Assembly: GCA_020635175.1 (NCBI GenBank)
Contig: JACKAH010000003.1
Span: forward strand, 62,001 to 126,000
Source of the DNA: Deltaproteobacteria bacterium
GTDB lineage: Bacteria > Bdellovibrionota_C > UBA2361 > J135
DNA length: 64,000 nucleotides
Reading direction: 5' to 3'
The stretch's first letter is position 1. Every line of letters begins with the position of its first letter. Under the pieces are notes generated by a model that did not search any database, was not told the origin of the DNA, and saw only the letters and a list, made by a program, of their open reading frames with translations. This document shows, piece after piece, positions 1 through 9,053 of the stretch. The translations under genes and the position numbers were made by a program.

Positions 1-273
1 TGTACGCGTGTATATACACAGACACCTAAGAAACCTAACTCAGCTTTGAGAAAGGTTGCACGTGTTCGTTTGACCACAGGTGCTGAAGTTACAAGCTATA
101 TCCCAGGTGAAGGACACAACTTGCAGGAGCACTCAGTTGTATTGATTGAGGGTGGAAGGGTTAAAGACCTTCCTGGTGTTCGTTACCACATCATCAGAGG
201 CAAGCTTGAAACTCATGGCGTTAATGACCGTAAAAAGAGCCGCTCAAGATACGGTACTAAGCGTCCAAAATAA
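1..273 (+). CDS. rpsL: 30S ribosomal protein S12, 5' part missing
   Basis: The reading frame is open from base 1 and starts inside the protein (CTRVYTQTPKKPNSALRKVA). About 33 N-terminal residues are therefore outside the window. S12 sits in the decoding centre of the small subunit. The PKKPNSA loop and the GGRVKDLPGVRYH loop, which line the A site and carry the classical streptomycin positions, are both present, with lysine at the usual sites. The C-terminus is the normal KRPK type. It heads the str gene order rpsL-rpsG-fusA-tuf. The TTG at base 46 is an internal leucine codon, not a start. Confidence 0.97.
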   Translation, partial: CTRVYTQTPKKPNSALRKVARVRLTTGAEVTSYIPGEGHNLQEHSVVLIEGGRVKDLPGVRYHIIRGKLETHGVNDRKKSRSRYGTKRPK

Positions 274-299
274 GTTTTTAAATAGAGAAGATTAAGACT

Positions 300-770
300 A
301 TGACTCGTAAGAAAAGAGATTTTACTAGAGAAGTTCTTCCTGATCCAAAATTTGGTGAAGTGATAATTACTCGCATGGTTAACCGTATGACTAGACACGG
401 TAAGAAGTCTGTTGCAGAGAAAGCTGTATATACTGCACTGGACTCTGCCTCTGAAAAGTCAGGCGAAAAGCCAGTTACAGTCTTTCATAAGGCACTAGAA
501 AACATCAGACCAGCAGTTGAGGTTCGTTCTCGACGTGTTGGTGGTGCTACTTACCAAGTTCCAACTGAAGTTAGACCACGTAGGCAGGAAACACTTGCTA
601 TTCGTTGGTTGATACAAGCTGCTAATTCTCGCTCTGAGAGAACAATCGCTAGCCGTTTGGCTGGAGAGATCTTAGATGCTGCGAGCAATAGAGGAGCAGC
701 TGTTAAGAAACGTGAAGATACTCACAAGATGGCAGATGCAAACAAAGCATTTGCGCACTTTCGTTGGTAA
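300..770 (+). CDS. rpsG: 30S ribosomal protein S7
   Basis: 156 residues, the usual S7 length, starting MTRKKRDFTREVLPDPKFG. S7 nucleates assembly of the 30S head by binding 16S rRNA and lines the E site. The conserved EVRSRRVGGATYQVPTEV beta-hairpin region is intact. It lies 26 bases after rpsL and 27 bases before fusA, in the conserved str operon order. A purine-rich GAGAAG stretch upstream of the ATG is a weak ribosome-binding site. Confidence 0.97.
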   Translation: MTRKKRDFTREVLPDPKFGEVIITRMVNRMTRHGKKSVAEKAVYTALDSASEKSGEKPVTVFHKALENIRPAVEVRSRRVGGATYQVPTEVRPRRQETLAIRWLIQAANSRSERTIASRLAGEILDAASNRGAAVKKREDTHKMADANKAFAHFRW

Positions 771-797
771 TAAAGTTAAGCCGTTTAGGACCAAGCA

Positions 798-2894
798 GTG
801 GCAGCAGACGTTAAAGACCTCAACAAATGTCGAAATATCGGAATCATGGCGCACATCGACGCCGGTAAGACGACTACGACTGAGCGTGTGCTGTACTACA
901 CAGGTGTTAACTACAAGATCGGTGAAGTTCATGAAGGCGCTGCTACAATGGACTACATGGAGCTTGAGCAGGAGAGAGGAATTACGATTACCTCTGCTGC
1001 GACTACCTGTTATTGGTCTGGATCTGATCAACAGTATCCTCAACACAAAATCAACATTATCGACACACCAGGTCACGTAGACTTCACGATTGAGGTTGAG
1101 CGTAGCTTACGAGTGCTTGACGGTGGGGTTGTAGTATTTGATGCTGTAAACGGAGTTGAGCCCCAATCAGAAACTGTTTGGAGACAAGCTAATAAGTTTA
1201 ACGTTCCTCGTATCTGTTTTATTAATAAGATGGATAAAGCAGGCGCTGACTTTAAGTATGCTGTTTCTACAATTGTTGACAGATTAAACGCTCGCCCAGT
1301 TCCAGTTCAGATTCCAATCGGTGCAGAGAGTGAATTAAAAGGTGTTATCGATTTAGTTGAGAACCGAGCAATTATCTACGCTGATGATAGCCTAGGTGCT
1401 AAGTACGAATACATTGATATTCCAGATGAGCTTCGAGCTGAGGCTGCAGCTGCTCGTGATAATCTTATCGAGGTAGTTGCTGAGTCTGATGAGAAGTTAA
1501 CTGAAAAATACGTATCTGGTGAAAAGCTCTCAGTTGAAGAAATTAAAAGAGGCTTAAGAAAACTTACATTAGCTCTTGAGATATTTCCTGTATTTTGTGG
1601 AAGTGCATTTAAGAATAAAGGTGTTCAGCCACTTTTAGATGCAGTTATTGATTATCTTCCATCTCCATTAGATCTCCCTGATATTGCAGGCACAGACCCT
1701 GATGATGAGACAAAAGAAATCACAAGAGCTGCTAAAGATGAGGAGCCACTTTCTGCTCTAGCATTCAAGATAGTTTCAGATCCATATGTTGGTGTTCTTA
1801 CCTTCGTGCGTGTTTATTCCGGTAAACTAGAGGCAGGTAGTTCTGTACTTAACTCAACACGTGGCAAAAAAGAGCGTGTTGGTCGATTAGTTCGTATGCA
1901 CGCAGATAAGCGCGAAGATGTTAAAGAGGTTTGCGCTGGAGATATCGCTGCAATCGTATCGATGAAAGAGACAATTACTGGAGATACTCTTTGTGCGATT
2001 GATAAGCCAATTTTATTAGAAAGCATTTATGCTCCTGCTCCTGTAATTTCAGTTGCAATTGAGCCTAAAACTAAGGCAGATGAAGAAAAAATGGGCATAG
2101 CTCTTTCTAAGCTAGCAAAAGAAGACCCATCGCTTCGTCTCTCAGTTGATCATGAGTCTGGTCAGACATTGATTGCTGGTATGGGTGAGCTTCATCTTGA
2201 TGTAATTCAGCAAAGATTACTTAGAGAATTTTCAGTAGAAACTAATGTTGGTAAGCCACAAGTTGCTTACAGAGAAACAATTACTAAAGAAGTTGAAAAC
2301 GAGCTTAAATACGCGAAACAGAGCGGTGGTCGAGGTCAGTTTGGACATGTTCAGCTCCGTTTAGAGCCACTTGCGCCAGGTAGTGGATTTGAATTTGTTG
2401 ATGAGATTAAGGGAGGAGTTATTCCTAAGGAATATATTCCTGCAGTTCAGAATGGAGTTCGTGAAGCCCTAGATAGTGGAGTTTTGGCGAATTTCCCTGT
2501 AATTGATCTCAAAGTGACACTTTTTTATGGAAGCTTTCACGAGGTTGACTCAAGTGAAATGGCGTTTAAAATCGCTGGGTCAATGTGTACGAAAGAGGGC
2601 TGCCAGAAAGCAGGATTGCAATTGCTTGAGCCAGTTATGCAACTTGAAGTTATCAGCCCTGATGACTTTGTAAGTAACGTAGTTGGAGATCTGAATCGTC
2701 GTCGTGGTCAAGTGCAAGGCATGGAGCCAAGAGGGGGAGCACAGGTCATTCGAGCGCAAGTTCCGTTAGCTGAGATGTTTGGGTACGCAACTGATTTGAG
2801 ATCGATGTCTCAAGGACGTGCTGCCTTTACAATGGAATACGATCATTACGCTCCAGTCCCAGCTAATGTACAAGAAACAATAGTTAATAGGTAA
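798..2894 (+). CDS. fusA: Elongation factor G
   Basis: 698 residues, normal EF-G length. This GTPase drives translocation of tRNAs and mRNA on the ribosome. The G1 loop AHIDAGKT lies at residues 18-25, switch I has the canonical QERGITITSAAT, and DTPGH (G3) and NKMD (G4) follow. Domains II-V, including the domain IV region with GGRGQFGHV, are complete. The start is GTG at 798; the in-frame peptide MAADVKDLNKCRNIGIMAHI fits family N-termini. Unlike the downstream EF-Tu, its switch I is fully standard. Confidence 0.97.
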   Translation: MAADVKDLNKCRNIGIMAHIDAGKTTTTERVLYYTGVNYKIGEVHEGAATMDYMELEQERGITITSAATTCYWSGSDQQYPQHKINIIDTPGHVDFTIEVERSLRVLDGGVVVFDAVNGVEPQSETVWRQANKFNVPRICFINKMDKAGADFKYAVSTIVDRLNARPVPVQIPIGAESELKGVIDLVENRAIIYADDSLGAKYEYIDIPDELRAEAAAARDNLIEVVAESDEKLTEKYVSGEKLSVEEIKRGLRKLTLALEIFPVFCGSAFKNKGVQPLLDAVIDYLPSPLDLPDIAGTDPDDETKEITRAAKDEEPLSALAFKIVSDPYVGVLTFVRVYSGKLEAGSSVLNSTRGKKERVGRLVRMHADKREDVKEVCAGDIAAIVSMKETITGDTLCAIDKPILLESIYAPAPVISVAIEPKTKADEEKMGIALSKLAKEDPSLRLSVDHESGQTLIAGMGELHLDVIQQRLLREFSVETNVGKPQVAYRETITKEVENELKYAKQSGGRGQFGHVQLRLEPLAPGSGFEFVDEIKGGVIPKEYIPAVQNGVREALDSGVLANFPVIDLKVTLFYGSFHEVDSSEMAFKIAGSMCTKEGCQKAGLQLLEPVMQLEVISPDDFVSNVVGDLNRRRGQVQGMEPRGGAQVIRAQVPLAEMFGYATDLRSMSQGRAAFTMEYDHYAPVPANVQETIVNR

Positions 2895-2925
2895 TTTTTA
2901 ATTAAAAAACAGGGAGCATCAAACG

Positions 2926-4122
2926 ATGAGTAAAGAAAAGTTCGAAAGAACCAAACCACACGTTAACGTTGGAACTATCGGTCACGTTGACCATGGTAAA
3001 ACAACGCTTACGGCAGCCCTAGTTAACACACAAGCTAAAAAGGGTATGGCGCAAGCAAAAGCTTATAGCGATATCGCTAAGGGTGGAACGGTTCGTGACG
3101 AATCTAAAACAGTAACTATCGCGAGTGCGCACGTTGAGTACGAAACAGACAATCGTCACTACGCACACGTTGACTGTCCTGGTCACGCCGACTACGTAAA
3201 AAACATGATTACTGGTGCTGCTCAGATGGACGGAGCTATCCTTGTAGTTAGCGCTGCAGATGGTCCAATGCCTCAAACTCGTGAGCACATCCTTCTTGCT
3301 CGTCAGGTAGGTGTTCCATACATCGTAGTTTTCCTTAACAAGTCAGACCTTGTTGATGATGAAGAGCTACTTGAACTAGTTGAGATGGAAGTTCGTGACC
3401 TTCTTAACGAGTACAAGTTCCCTGGTGATGATACTCCAATCATCCGTGGTAGTGCTCTTAAAGCTCTTAATGGTGATGATGATGAGCTCGGTATGCAAAG
3501 TATTGCTCGACTCCTTGCTACTCTTGACGAGTACATCCCAGTTCCAGAGCGTGATACTGACAAGCCATTCCTAATGCCAGTTGAGGACGTGTTCTCAATT
3601 CAAGGTCGTGGAACAGTTGCTACTGGAAGAATCGAGCGTGGAATTATCAAAGTAGGTGATGAGATTGAAATCGTTGGTCTTAAAGACACAGCTAAAACAA
3701 CCATCACTGGTGTTGAAATGTTCCGTAAGCTTCTTGACCAAGGTCAAGCTGGTGACAACGTAGGATGTCTTCTTCGTGGACTTAAGCGTGAAGACGTTGA
3801 GCGTGGTCAAGTACTAGCTGCTTCTGGAACTATCAAACCACATACTAAGTTTAAAGCTGAGGCTTACATTCTTACTCAATCAGAAGGTGGAAGACATAAG
3901 CCTTTCTTTAATGGTTACCGCCCACAGTTCTACTTCAGAACTACTGACGTAACTGGAACTATCAAACTTCCAGAAGGTGTTGAAATGGCTATGCCAGGTG
4001 ACAACATCGAAGTTGAAGTTGAGTTGATTCAACCAATCGCGATGGAGAAGCAAGTTCGTTTCGCTATTCGTGAAGGTGGAAGAACCGTAGGTGCCGGCGT
4101 AGTAGCTGAGATTATTGAGTAG
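2926..4122 (+). CDS. tuf: Elongation factor Tu with unusual switch I
   Basis: 398 residues; GTPase that brings aminoacyl-tRNA to the ribosome. The start ATG follows an AGGGAG ribosome-binding site. G1 GHVDHGKT (residues 19-26), DCPGH (83-87) and NKSD are present, as are the domain II/III landmarks GRGTVATGRIERG and a C-terminal GGRTVGAGVV. The switch I segment is atypical: residues 50-65 read IAKGGTVRDESKTVTI where nearly all EF-Tu have a PEE-x-x-RGITI type sequence. The Mg-binding threonine (T64) is kept. From memory, a similar form occurs in some other lineages such as planctomycetes; I could not check this. Confidence 0.96.
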   Translation: MSKEKFERTKPHVNVGTIGHVDHGKTTLTAALVNTQAKKGMAQAKAYSDIAKGGTVRDESKTVTIASAHVEYETDNRHYAHVDCPGHADYVKNMITGAAQMDGAILVVSAADGPMPQTREHILLARQVGVPYIVVFLNKSDLVDDEELLELVEMEVRDLLNEYKFPGDDTPIIRGSALKALNGDDDELGMQSIARLLATLDEYIPVPERDTDKPFLMPVEDVFSIQGRGTVATGRIERGIIKVGDEIEIVGLKDTAKTTITGVEMFRKLLDQGQAGDNVGCLLRGLKREDVERGQVLAASGTIKPHTKFKAEAYILTQSEGGRHKPFFNGYRPQFYFRTTDVTGTIKLPEGVEMAMPGDNIEVEVELIQPIAMEKQVRFAIREGGRTVGAGVVAEIIE

Positions 4123-4133
4123 TAGTTAATATG

Positions 4134-4152
4134 GGGAGCGATATTCGCTCCC
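4134..4152 (+). other. Perfect 8-bp hairpin between tuf and rpsJ
   Basis: GGGAGCGA, loop TAT, TCGCTCCC. It sits in the 51-base gap between tuf and rpsJ, just before the rpsJ ribosome-binding site AAAGGAA. No T-run follows, so it is not a standard terminator. It may be a partial terminator, a processing site or an attenuator for the S10 cluster. Confidence 0.5.
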
Positions 4153-4173
4153 TTAATGAAAAAGGAATAGCGA

Positions 4174-4488
4174 ATGCTAGGTGGACAAAAAATTCGCATA
4201 CGTCTTAAGGGATACGATCACAAGCTTTTAGACTCAGCAGTCGGAGAGATTGTACAGATCGTTAGAAGAACAGGTGGACGCGTCGCAGGGCCGTTACCTC
4301 TTCCAACCCGTATTGAGAGGTTTACTGTGAATAGATCTCCTCACGTAGATAAAAAGTCTCGTGAACATTTTGAGATCCGAACACATAAGAGGCTGCTTGA
4401 TATCCTTGAGCCAACCCAACAAACAATTGATGACTTGGGTAAGCTTGAGCTATCGACAGGAATTGATGTTGAAATCAAATTGCAGTGA
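4174..4488 (+). CDS. rpsJ: 30S ribosomal protein S10
   Basis: 104 residues, normal for S10 (also called NusE). It belongs to the 30S head and couples transcription antitermination factors to the ribosome. The GPLPLPT loop and the N-terminal QKIRIRLKGYDHKLLD segment are typical. The start ATG at 4174 has AAAGGAA 7 bases upstream. First gene of the S10 cluster, following tuf directly. Confidence 0.97.
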   Translation: MLGGQKIRIRLKGYDHKLLDSAVGEIVQIVRRTGGRVAGPLPLPTRIERFTVNRSPHVDKKSREHFEIRTHKRLLDILEPTQQTIDDLGKLELSTGIDVEIKLQ

Positions 4489-4495
4489 TTGAACT

Positions 4496-5203
4496 ATGAC
4501 TCCAAAACAGTATCCGGAAGGATTATTGGGAAGAAAACTTGGAATGACACAGGTATTTACCGCAGAGGGTGAATGTATTCCTGTGACTGTTCTAGAAGCA
4601 GGTCCATGTTTTGTTCTTGATGTAAAAACCCCAGAGAAGCACAAGTACTCTGCTGTACAGTTTGGCTACCAGCCACAGAAAACGCAGCGTGTTGATAAAG
4701 CTATGATGGGCCACTTTAAGAAAGCCGCTCAGGGCGCATTTTATCATACACGTGAATTACGTTGTGATGTTGATACGCTTGGATGGAAAGAAGGCCAAGA
4801 AATCAAAGTTGGCGACGTTTTCATGGACGGCGAAAAAGTTGATGTAACCGGAACATCAATCGGACGTGGCTTTGCTGGTGTTGTGAAGAAATTCAAAGTA
4901 AAAGGACAGCCATCAACTCGTGGTACTCATGAAGTACGTCGACATATTGGAGCTATCGGTTGTCGTAAATTTCCAGGACGTGTCTTTAAGAATCAGAAGA
5001 TGCCTGGTCATTACGGCGCTAAGAAAGCAACTGTTCAGAACTTAAAAGTTATCGCTGTCAGACCTGAGGATAACGTCATCTTGGTTAAGGGCGCAGTCCC
5101 TGGACCAAAGAACTCATTGGTAGTCATTCGTAAGTCTATCAAGAGCTACAAAGGCGTTAATGTTCCTCAGCCGCAGCAGCCAACAGAGGAGGCAGCAGCA
5201 TGA
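4496..5203 (+). CDS. rplC: 50S ribosomal protein L3
   Basis: 235 residues; L3 reaches toward the peptidyl transferase centre and initiates 50S assembly. The signature GLLGRKLGMTQVF at the N-terminus and the GFAGVVKKFK-type region near the middle support the call. There is no clear Shine-Dalgarno before the ATG and only 7 bases separate it from rpsJ, so it is probably translationally coupled. It overlaps rplD by 4 bases (ATGA). The C-terminus ends in a glutamine/glutamate/alanine tail. Confidence 0.96.
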   Translation: MTPKQYPEGLLGRKLGMTQVFTAEGECIPVTVLEAGPCFVLDVKTPEKHKYSAVQFGYQPQKTQRVDKAMMGHFKKAAQGAFYHTRELRCDVDTLGWKEGQEIKVGDVFMDGEKVDVTGTSIGRGFAGVVKKFKVKGQPSTRGTHEVRRHIGAIGCRKFPGRVFKNQKMPGHYGAKKATVQNLKVIAVRPEDNVILVKGAVPGPKNSLVVIRKSIKSYKGVNVPQPQQPTEEAAA

Positions 5204-5835
5204 AAACTCCAGTAGTAGATATGAAGGGAAAAGCTGCTGGTGAGCTTGAGTTAAACCCAGCAATTTGGGCAACTCCTGCTTACAGGTCGCTCGTTCATGA
5301 GATAGTTCGTTGGCAGCGTGCTAAAAAGCGTGCCGGTACCCACTCAGCTTTAAACCGTAAAGCTATGGAAGGTGGTGGACGCAAGCCATGGAAACAAAAG
5401 GGAACTGGTCGTGCGAGAGCAGGATCCAGCAATTCACCTGTTTGGGTGGGTGGTGCAGTTACTTTTGGTCCAACGCCACGTAACTATGAGTTCAAAGTTC
5501 CACGAGCTATGAGAAAGAGAGCGCTTTGTGGTGTTCTTTCTCAAAAGGTCAAGAAAGGAAAGTTGATCGTTGTTGATTCACTTGAGGTCACTAATGGAAA
5601 AACCAAAGAGATCGTTGAGTGTTTGCACAATCTTAACCTTGCTGGTAGCAGCGCGTTGATTGTGATCAATGGCAACAAAGAGACTAAGCCACTTGAGTTT
5701 AGAGCTGCTCGTAATATCGCTGGCGTTAAAGCTATAAGCGCTGATGGTCTAAATGTATACGACCTACTTAAGTATAAGTATGTTGTTATGACTAAAGATG
5801 CGGTTGCAGCTGCTGAAGTTAAAGGAGCAATTTAA
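5200..5835 (+). CDS. rplD: 50S ribosomal protein L4
   Basis: 211 residues. L4 lines the peptide exit tunnel through its long loop, here GGGRKPWKQKGTGRARAGS (about residues 60-78), which is complete. Upstream AGGAGG lies inside the end of rplC, giving strong coupled initiation. In enterobacteria L4 represses the S10 operon; nothing in this leader shows whether that applies here. Confidence 0.96.
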   Translation: MKTPVVDMKGKAAGELELNPAIWATPAYRSLVHEIVRWQRAKKRAGTHSALNRKAMEGGGRKPWKQKGTGRARAGSSNSPVWVGGAVTFGPTPRNYEFKVPRAMRKRALCGVLSQKVKKGKLIVVDSLEVTNGKTKEIVECLHNLNLAGSSALIVINGNKETKPLEFRAARNIAGVKAISADGLNVYDLLKYKYVVMTKDAVAAAEVKGAI

Positions 5836-6144
5836 ATGAGCAATGAGAAACCAGGCATAACAGAGTTCGGCAGAATTGTTGAGCCAATCATTACTGAGAA
5901 GACCTCATACATTGGTCAATCTGGTAACAGGTTTGCTTTCAAAGTTGCTAAAACTGCTAGCAAAACAGAGATCAAGGACGCTGTAGAAAAGATTTTTAAT
6001 GTTCATGTCGAGGATGTGAACACTATTAATGTACTCGGCAAACGTAAACGAACTAGACGCCAAGTTGGCCGAAGAGCGAGTTTTAAGAAAGCTTACGTTA
6101 CTCTCAAAGAGGGAGAAACTATTAGCGTTGTTGAAGGACTGTAA
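5836..6144 (+). CDS. rplW: 50S ribosomal protein L23
   Basis: 102 residues. L23 is at the tunnel exit and docks trigger factor and SRP. It begins directly after the rplD stop codon (TAA then ATG). Family landmarks are IVEPIITEKT near the N-terminus, NRFAFKVAKTASKTEIKDAVE, and KRKRTRRQVGRR. AAAGGAG lies in the end of rplD and can serve as ribosome-binding site. Confidence 0.95.
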   Translation: MSNEKPGITEFGRIVEPIITEKTSYIGQSGNRFAFKVAKTASKTEIKDAVEKIFNVHVEDVNTINVLGKRKRTRRQVGRRASFKKAYVTLKEGETISVVEGL

Positions 6145-6168
6145 GTCGATAGTAACTAAGGTAAGAAA

Positions 6169-7008
6169 ATGGCTTTAAAGACATATAAACCATATACACC
6201 ATCAAGACGTCTGTATAGCGTTGCAGACTTTTCTGGACTCACTAACAAGAAGCCAGAAAGGACATTGCTTCAAAAACTGACAAGCACTGGTGGTCGTAAT
6301 AACTATGGTCGTGCAACTAACATCAACAAAGGTGGAGGTCATAAGCGTCGTTATCGTGTAATTGATTTTAGACGTAATGATAAGCTTGATATTCCAGCTA
6401 CTGTTGCAGCGATAGAATACGATCCAAACAGAACAGCGCGTATCGCGTTGCTTGTATACGCTGATGGAGAGAAGAGATATATTTTAGCTCCGCAACGATT
6501 AAGTGTTGGACAGACCGTTTTAGCAGGTGATGGCGCAGACATTAAACCAGGTAATGCTCTTCCATTGAGAGCAATTCCAACAGGTACAATGATCCATAAT
6601 ATTGAGCTTTACAAAGGCCACGGTGGACAGCTTGTTCGTTCTGCCGGTGCTTCTGCACAGCTTAGAGCAAAAGAAGGAAAGTATGCTCAAGTGCTATTAC
6701 CTTCTGGTGAGCAACGTAAAGTATTGCTTGATTGCTTTGCTACAATTGGTGTCGTTAGTAATGCCGAGCACCAAAACATTAAGATTGGTAAAGCTGGACG
6801 TAGTCGCTGGTTGAATCGTAGACCACATAACCGTGGTGTTACTAAGAACCCAGTTGATCACCCAATGGGTGGTGGAGAAGGAAAATCTGCTGGTGGAAGA
6901 CAACCATGTTCACCAACAGGGGTTCCTGCGAAAGGCTATAAGACTAGACACAATAAGCGAACTGATAAGTTCATTGTTCGTAGACGTAAGAGAAAGAGTA
7001 AAAAGTAG
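6169..7008 (+). CDS. rplB: 50S ribosomal protein L2
   Basis: 279 residues. L2 is needed for subunit association and peptidyl transferase activity. The conserved C-terminal VDHPMGGGEGKS stretch with its essential histidine is intact, and the N-terminal GGRNNYGRATNINKGGGHK part is typical. The C-terminus is strongly basic (KFIVRRRKRKSKK). Confidence 0.97.
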   Translation: MALKTYKPYTPSRRLYSVADFSGLTNKKPERTLLQKLTSTGGRNNYGRATNINKGGGHKRRYRVIDFRRNDKLDIPATVAAIEYDPNRTARIALLVYADGEKRYILAPQRLSVGQTVLAGDGADIKPGNALPLRAIPTGTMIHNIELYKGHGGQLVRSAGASAQLRAKEGKYAQVLLPSGEQRKVLLDCFATIGVVSNAEHQNIKIGKAGRSRWLNRRPHNRGVTKNPVDHPMGGGEGKSAGGRQPCSPTGVPAKGYKTRHNKRTDKFIVRRRKRKSKK

Positions 7009-7021
7009 GAGTGAATAAGTA

Positions 7022-7288
7022 ATGCCACGTTCAGTTAAAAAAGGACCATTTGTAGACGACCATTTGATGAAATGGGTCGATCGTGCGAAATCCGGAGGAC
7101 ACAAGGGAGTGATTAAGACTTGGTCGCGTCGCTCAACTATTACTCCAGATATGATTGGACTTACGTTTGCAGTGCATAACGGGAGAAAGTTTGTTCCTGT
7201 GTTTGTTACTGAGAACTTAGTTGGACATAAGCTTGGAGAATTTGCTCCAACGCGTACGTTCCATAGTCACGCTAAAGGTAAGAAATAA
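7022..7288 (+). CDS. rpsS: 30S ribosomal protein S19
   Basis: 88 residues. S19 forms the head with S13 and contacts the A-site tRNA and the large subunit. MPRSVKKGPFVDDHLMKWV and GHKLGEFAPTRTF are family hallmarks. It lies 13 bases after rplB, with TAGGAGTG as ribosome-binding site. Confidence 0.97.
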   Translation: MPRSVKKGPFVDDHLMKWVDRAKSGGHKGVIKTWSRRSTITPDMIGLTFAVHNGRKFVPVFVTENLVGHKLGEFAPTRTFHSHAKGKK

Positions 7289-7316
7289 AACGCTTTTGAG
7301 TAGATAGAGACGAACT

Positions 7317-7703
7317 ATGAAAGAAAAAACAAAAGCAAAGAAGCCAAATCCGAGAACTAATTCTCAGGGTTACTTAACTAAGGCTACACTGCGTCATGTT
7401 CGCATACCGCCGCGTAAAGCAAGGCTTATGCTTGACATGATCAAAGGGAAGCAAGTTGATCAGGCTCTACAGATGTTACAGTTTAGCCCTCGTAAATCTG
7501 CAAAGGCTATCTCAAAGCTTCTTGAATCTGCTATTGCGAATGCAAGAGAGAGAGAGGGAGCTGATGTAGATCGTTTGTGGGTATCTGGTGGCTGGGTTGA
7601 TATGGGAGCGACGATGATGCGCTTTCTACCTAGAGCCCAAGGAAGAGCAACTCCGATAAGGAAGAGATCTTCGCACATAACATTACTTTTAGATGAGCAG
7701 TAA
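7317..7703 (+). CDS. rplV: 50S ribosomal protein L22
   Basis: 128 residues. L22 sends a beta-hairpin into the exit tunnel at the site that macrolides affect. LRHVRIPPRKARLMLDMIKGK and the hairpin segment FLPRAQGRATPIRKRSSHIT are clear. The N-terminal approximately 20 residues (KEKTKAKKPNPRTNSQG) form a basic extension before the globular part. Confidence 0.95.
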   Translation: MKEKTKAKKPNPRTNSQGYLTKATLRHVRIPPRKARLMLDMIKGKQVDQALQMLQFSPRKSAKAISKLLESAIANAREREGADVDRLWVSGGWVDMGATMMRFLPRAQGRATPIRKRSSHITLLLDEQ

Positions 7704-7725
7704 TTTTTAGTTATAGGAATATTAG

Positions 7726-8388
7726 ATGGGTCAAAAAGTACATCCAACTGGTTTACGAGTAGGAATTATTGAGAACTGGCGTTCACGTTGGTTCGGACAG
7801 AAAGAATTCGCTCGTTATATCGGTGAAGACTTCAAGATTAGAAAGTATGTCCATGATCGCCTAAAGGCTGCTGGTATTGCACGCATGGAGATTGAGCGTG
7901 CTGCTGCTCGTGTGAAAGTAAATATTTACACTGCTAAGCCTGGTCTTGTGATCGGTAAAAAAGGAAAGGACATCGAAGATTTGAGAAGAGATCTCAGAAA
8001 TCTAGTAAAGCGTGATGTTGCTTTGAATATTATCGAAGTACGTAAGCCAGATTTAGATTCTCAGCTTGTAGGTAACAACGTTGCTTTCCAACTTGAAAGA
8101 CGTGTGAACTACCGTCGTGCTGTAAAAGATGCAATTGGTCGTTCTATGAGAATGGGAGCTGAGGGTATCAAAGTTATGGTATCTGGACGCTTGAATGGTG
8201 CTGAGATTGCACGAAGCGAAACATACCGTGAGGGACGTGTTCCTCTTCATACATTGCGCGCAGAGATTGATTACGCATTGTCTGAAGCTCACACAACATA
8301 CGGAGTAATTGGTATTAAGGTATGGATCTTCAAAGGTGAGAAATTTGGACCTGGCGAAGAAGTGCCTGTTGAGGCTTTAACACTTTAG
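7726..8388 (+). CDS. rpsC: 30S ribosomal protein S3
   Basis: 220 residues. S3 lines the mRNA entry channel and contributes to ribosomal helicase activity. It begins MGQKVHPTGLRVGI, has the KH domain with GLVIGKKGKDIEDL near residue 70, and a C-terminal domain including GVIGIKVWIFKGE. Standard position between rplV and rplP. Confidence 0.97.
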   Translation: MGQKVHPTGLRVGIIENWRSRWFGQKEFARYIGEDFKIRKYVHDRLKAAGIARMEIERAAARVKVNIYTAKPGLVIGKKGKDIEDLRRDLRNLVKRDVALNIIEVRKPDLDSQLVGNNVAFQLERRVNYRRAVKDAIGRSMRMGAEGIKVMVSGRLNGAEIARSETYREGRVPLHTLRAEIDYALSEAHTTYGVIGIKVWIFKGEKFGPGEEVPVEALTL

Positions 8389-8407
8389 TTAACGAGGAAG
8401 TTTAGAG

Positions 8408-8833
8408 ATGTTATCCCCAAGGAAGATAAAACATCGTAAGCAGATGAAAAGACTCCGCAACATTCGCGGAGTTGATAATCGAGGTTGCGACCTAGATTTC
8501 GGAGATTATGGCTTACGTGCAGTAGAAGGTGGCTGGATTACTAACCGCCAGATTGAGGCTGGTCGTGTTGCGATCGCTAGACAGGTTAAGCGTGCTGGTA
8601 AGATGTGGATACGTGTCTTCCCTGATCATCCTTTGACTTCAAAGCCTGCTGAAGTTCGTATGGGTAAAGGTAAAGGTTCGCCAGAGAAGTGGGTAGCGAA
8701 TGTTAAAACTGGTCGCATTATGTTTGAGCTTACAGGGGTTCCTGAGAACTTAGCTCGACAAGCTCTACAGAGAGCTGCTGCGAAGATGCCGGTTAGAACT
8801 GAGATTGTAATTAGAAGTAAAGGCCTTTTGTAG
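8408..8833 (+). CDS. rplP: 50S ribosomal protein L16
   Basis: 141 residues. L16 organises the A-site side of the large subunit. It begins MLSPRKIKHRKQMK and has GGWITNRQIEAGR, VFPDHPLTSKPAEVRMGKGKG and KMPVRTEIVIR. The ribosome-binding site is GAGGAAG. The segment NIRGVDNRGCDLDFGDYG departs from the RGRRRGIAKRG wording common in other bacteria, but length and alignment are kept. Confidence 0.95.
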   Translation: MLSPRKIKHRKQMKRLRNIRGVDNRGCDLDFGDYGLRAVEGGWITNRQIEAGRVAIARQVKRAGKMWIRVFPDHPLTSKPAEVRMGKGKGSPEKWVANVKTGRIMFELTGVPENLARQALQRAAAKMPVRTEIVIRSKGLL

Positions 8834-8843
8834 GAGAGTAGCT

Positions 8844-9053
8844 ATGAAGACCAGAGATTTACTTACAGAGTTGAGAAGTTTGAACGCTGCTGAGCTCCAA
8901 AAAAGAGGTGCTGAAAAAGCAGAAGAGTTAATGAAATTACGTTTTCGTAACAGTACAGGGCAACTTGAGCAGAATCACCAGATAGGTGCAATTCGTGCTG
9001 AGATTGCTCGTATTAAAACCATTTTAAATGAGCATAACGCAAAAGGTGAATAA
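8844..9053 (+). CDS. rpmC: 50S ribosomal protein L29
   Basis: 69 residues, two helices, at the tunnel exit next to L23. The LMKLRFRNSTGQLEQNHQIGAIR-type core is typical (MKLRFRNSTGQLE), followed by RAEIARIKTIL. The stop TAA shares its last base with the rpsQ start. Confidence 0.95.
   Translation: MKTRDLLTELRSLNAAELQKRGAEKAEELMKLRFRNSTGQLEQNHQIGAIRAEIARIKTILNEHNAKGE

Noticed and set aside
676..1080. Open frames on both strands across the rpsG/fusA junction
   Set aside because: They cut across two conserved genes in other frames and show no protein features.
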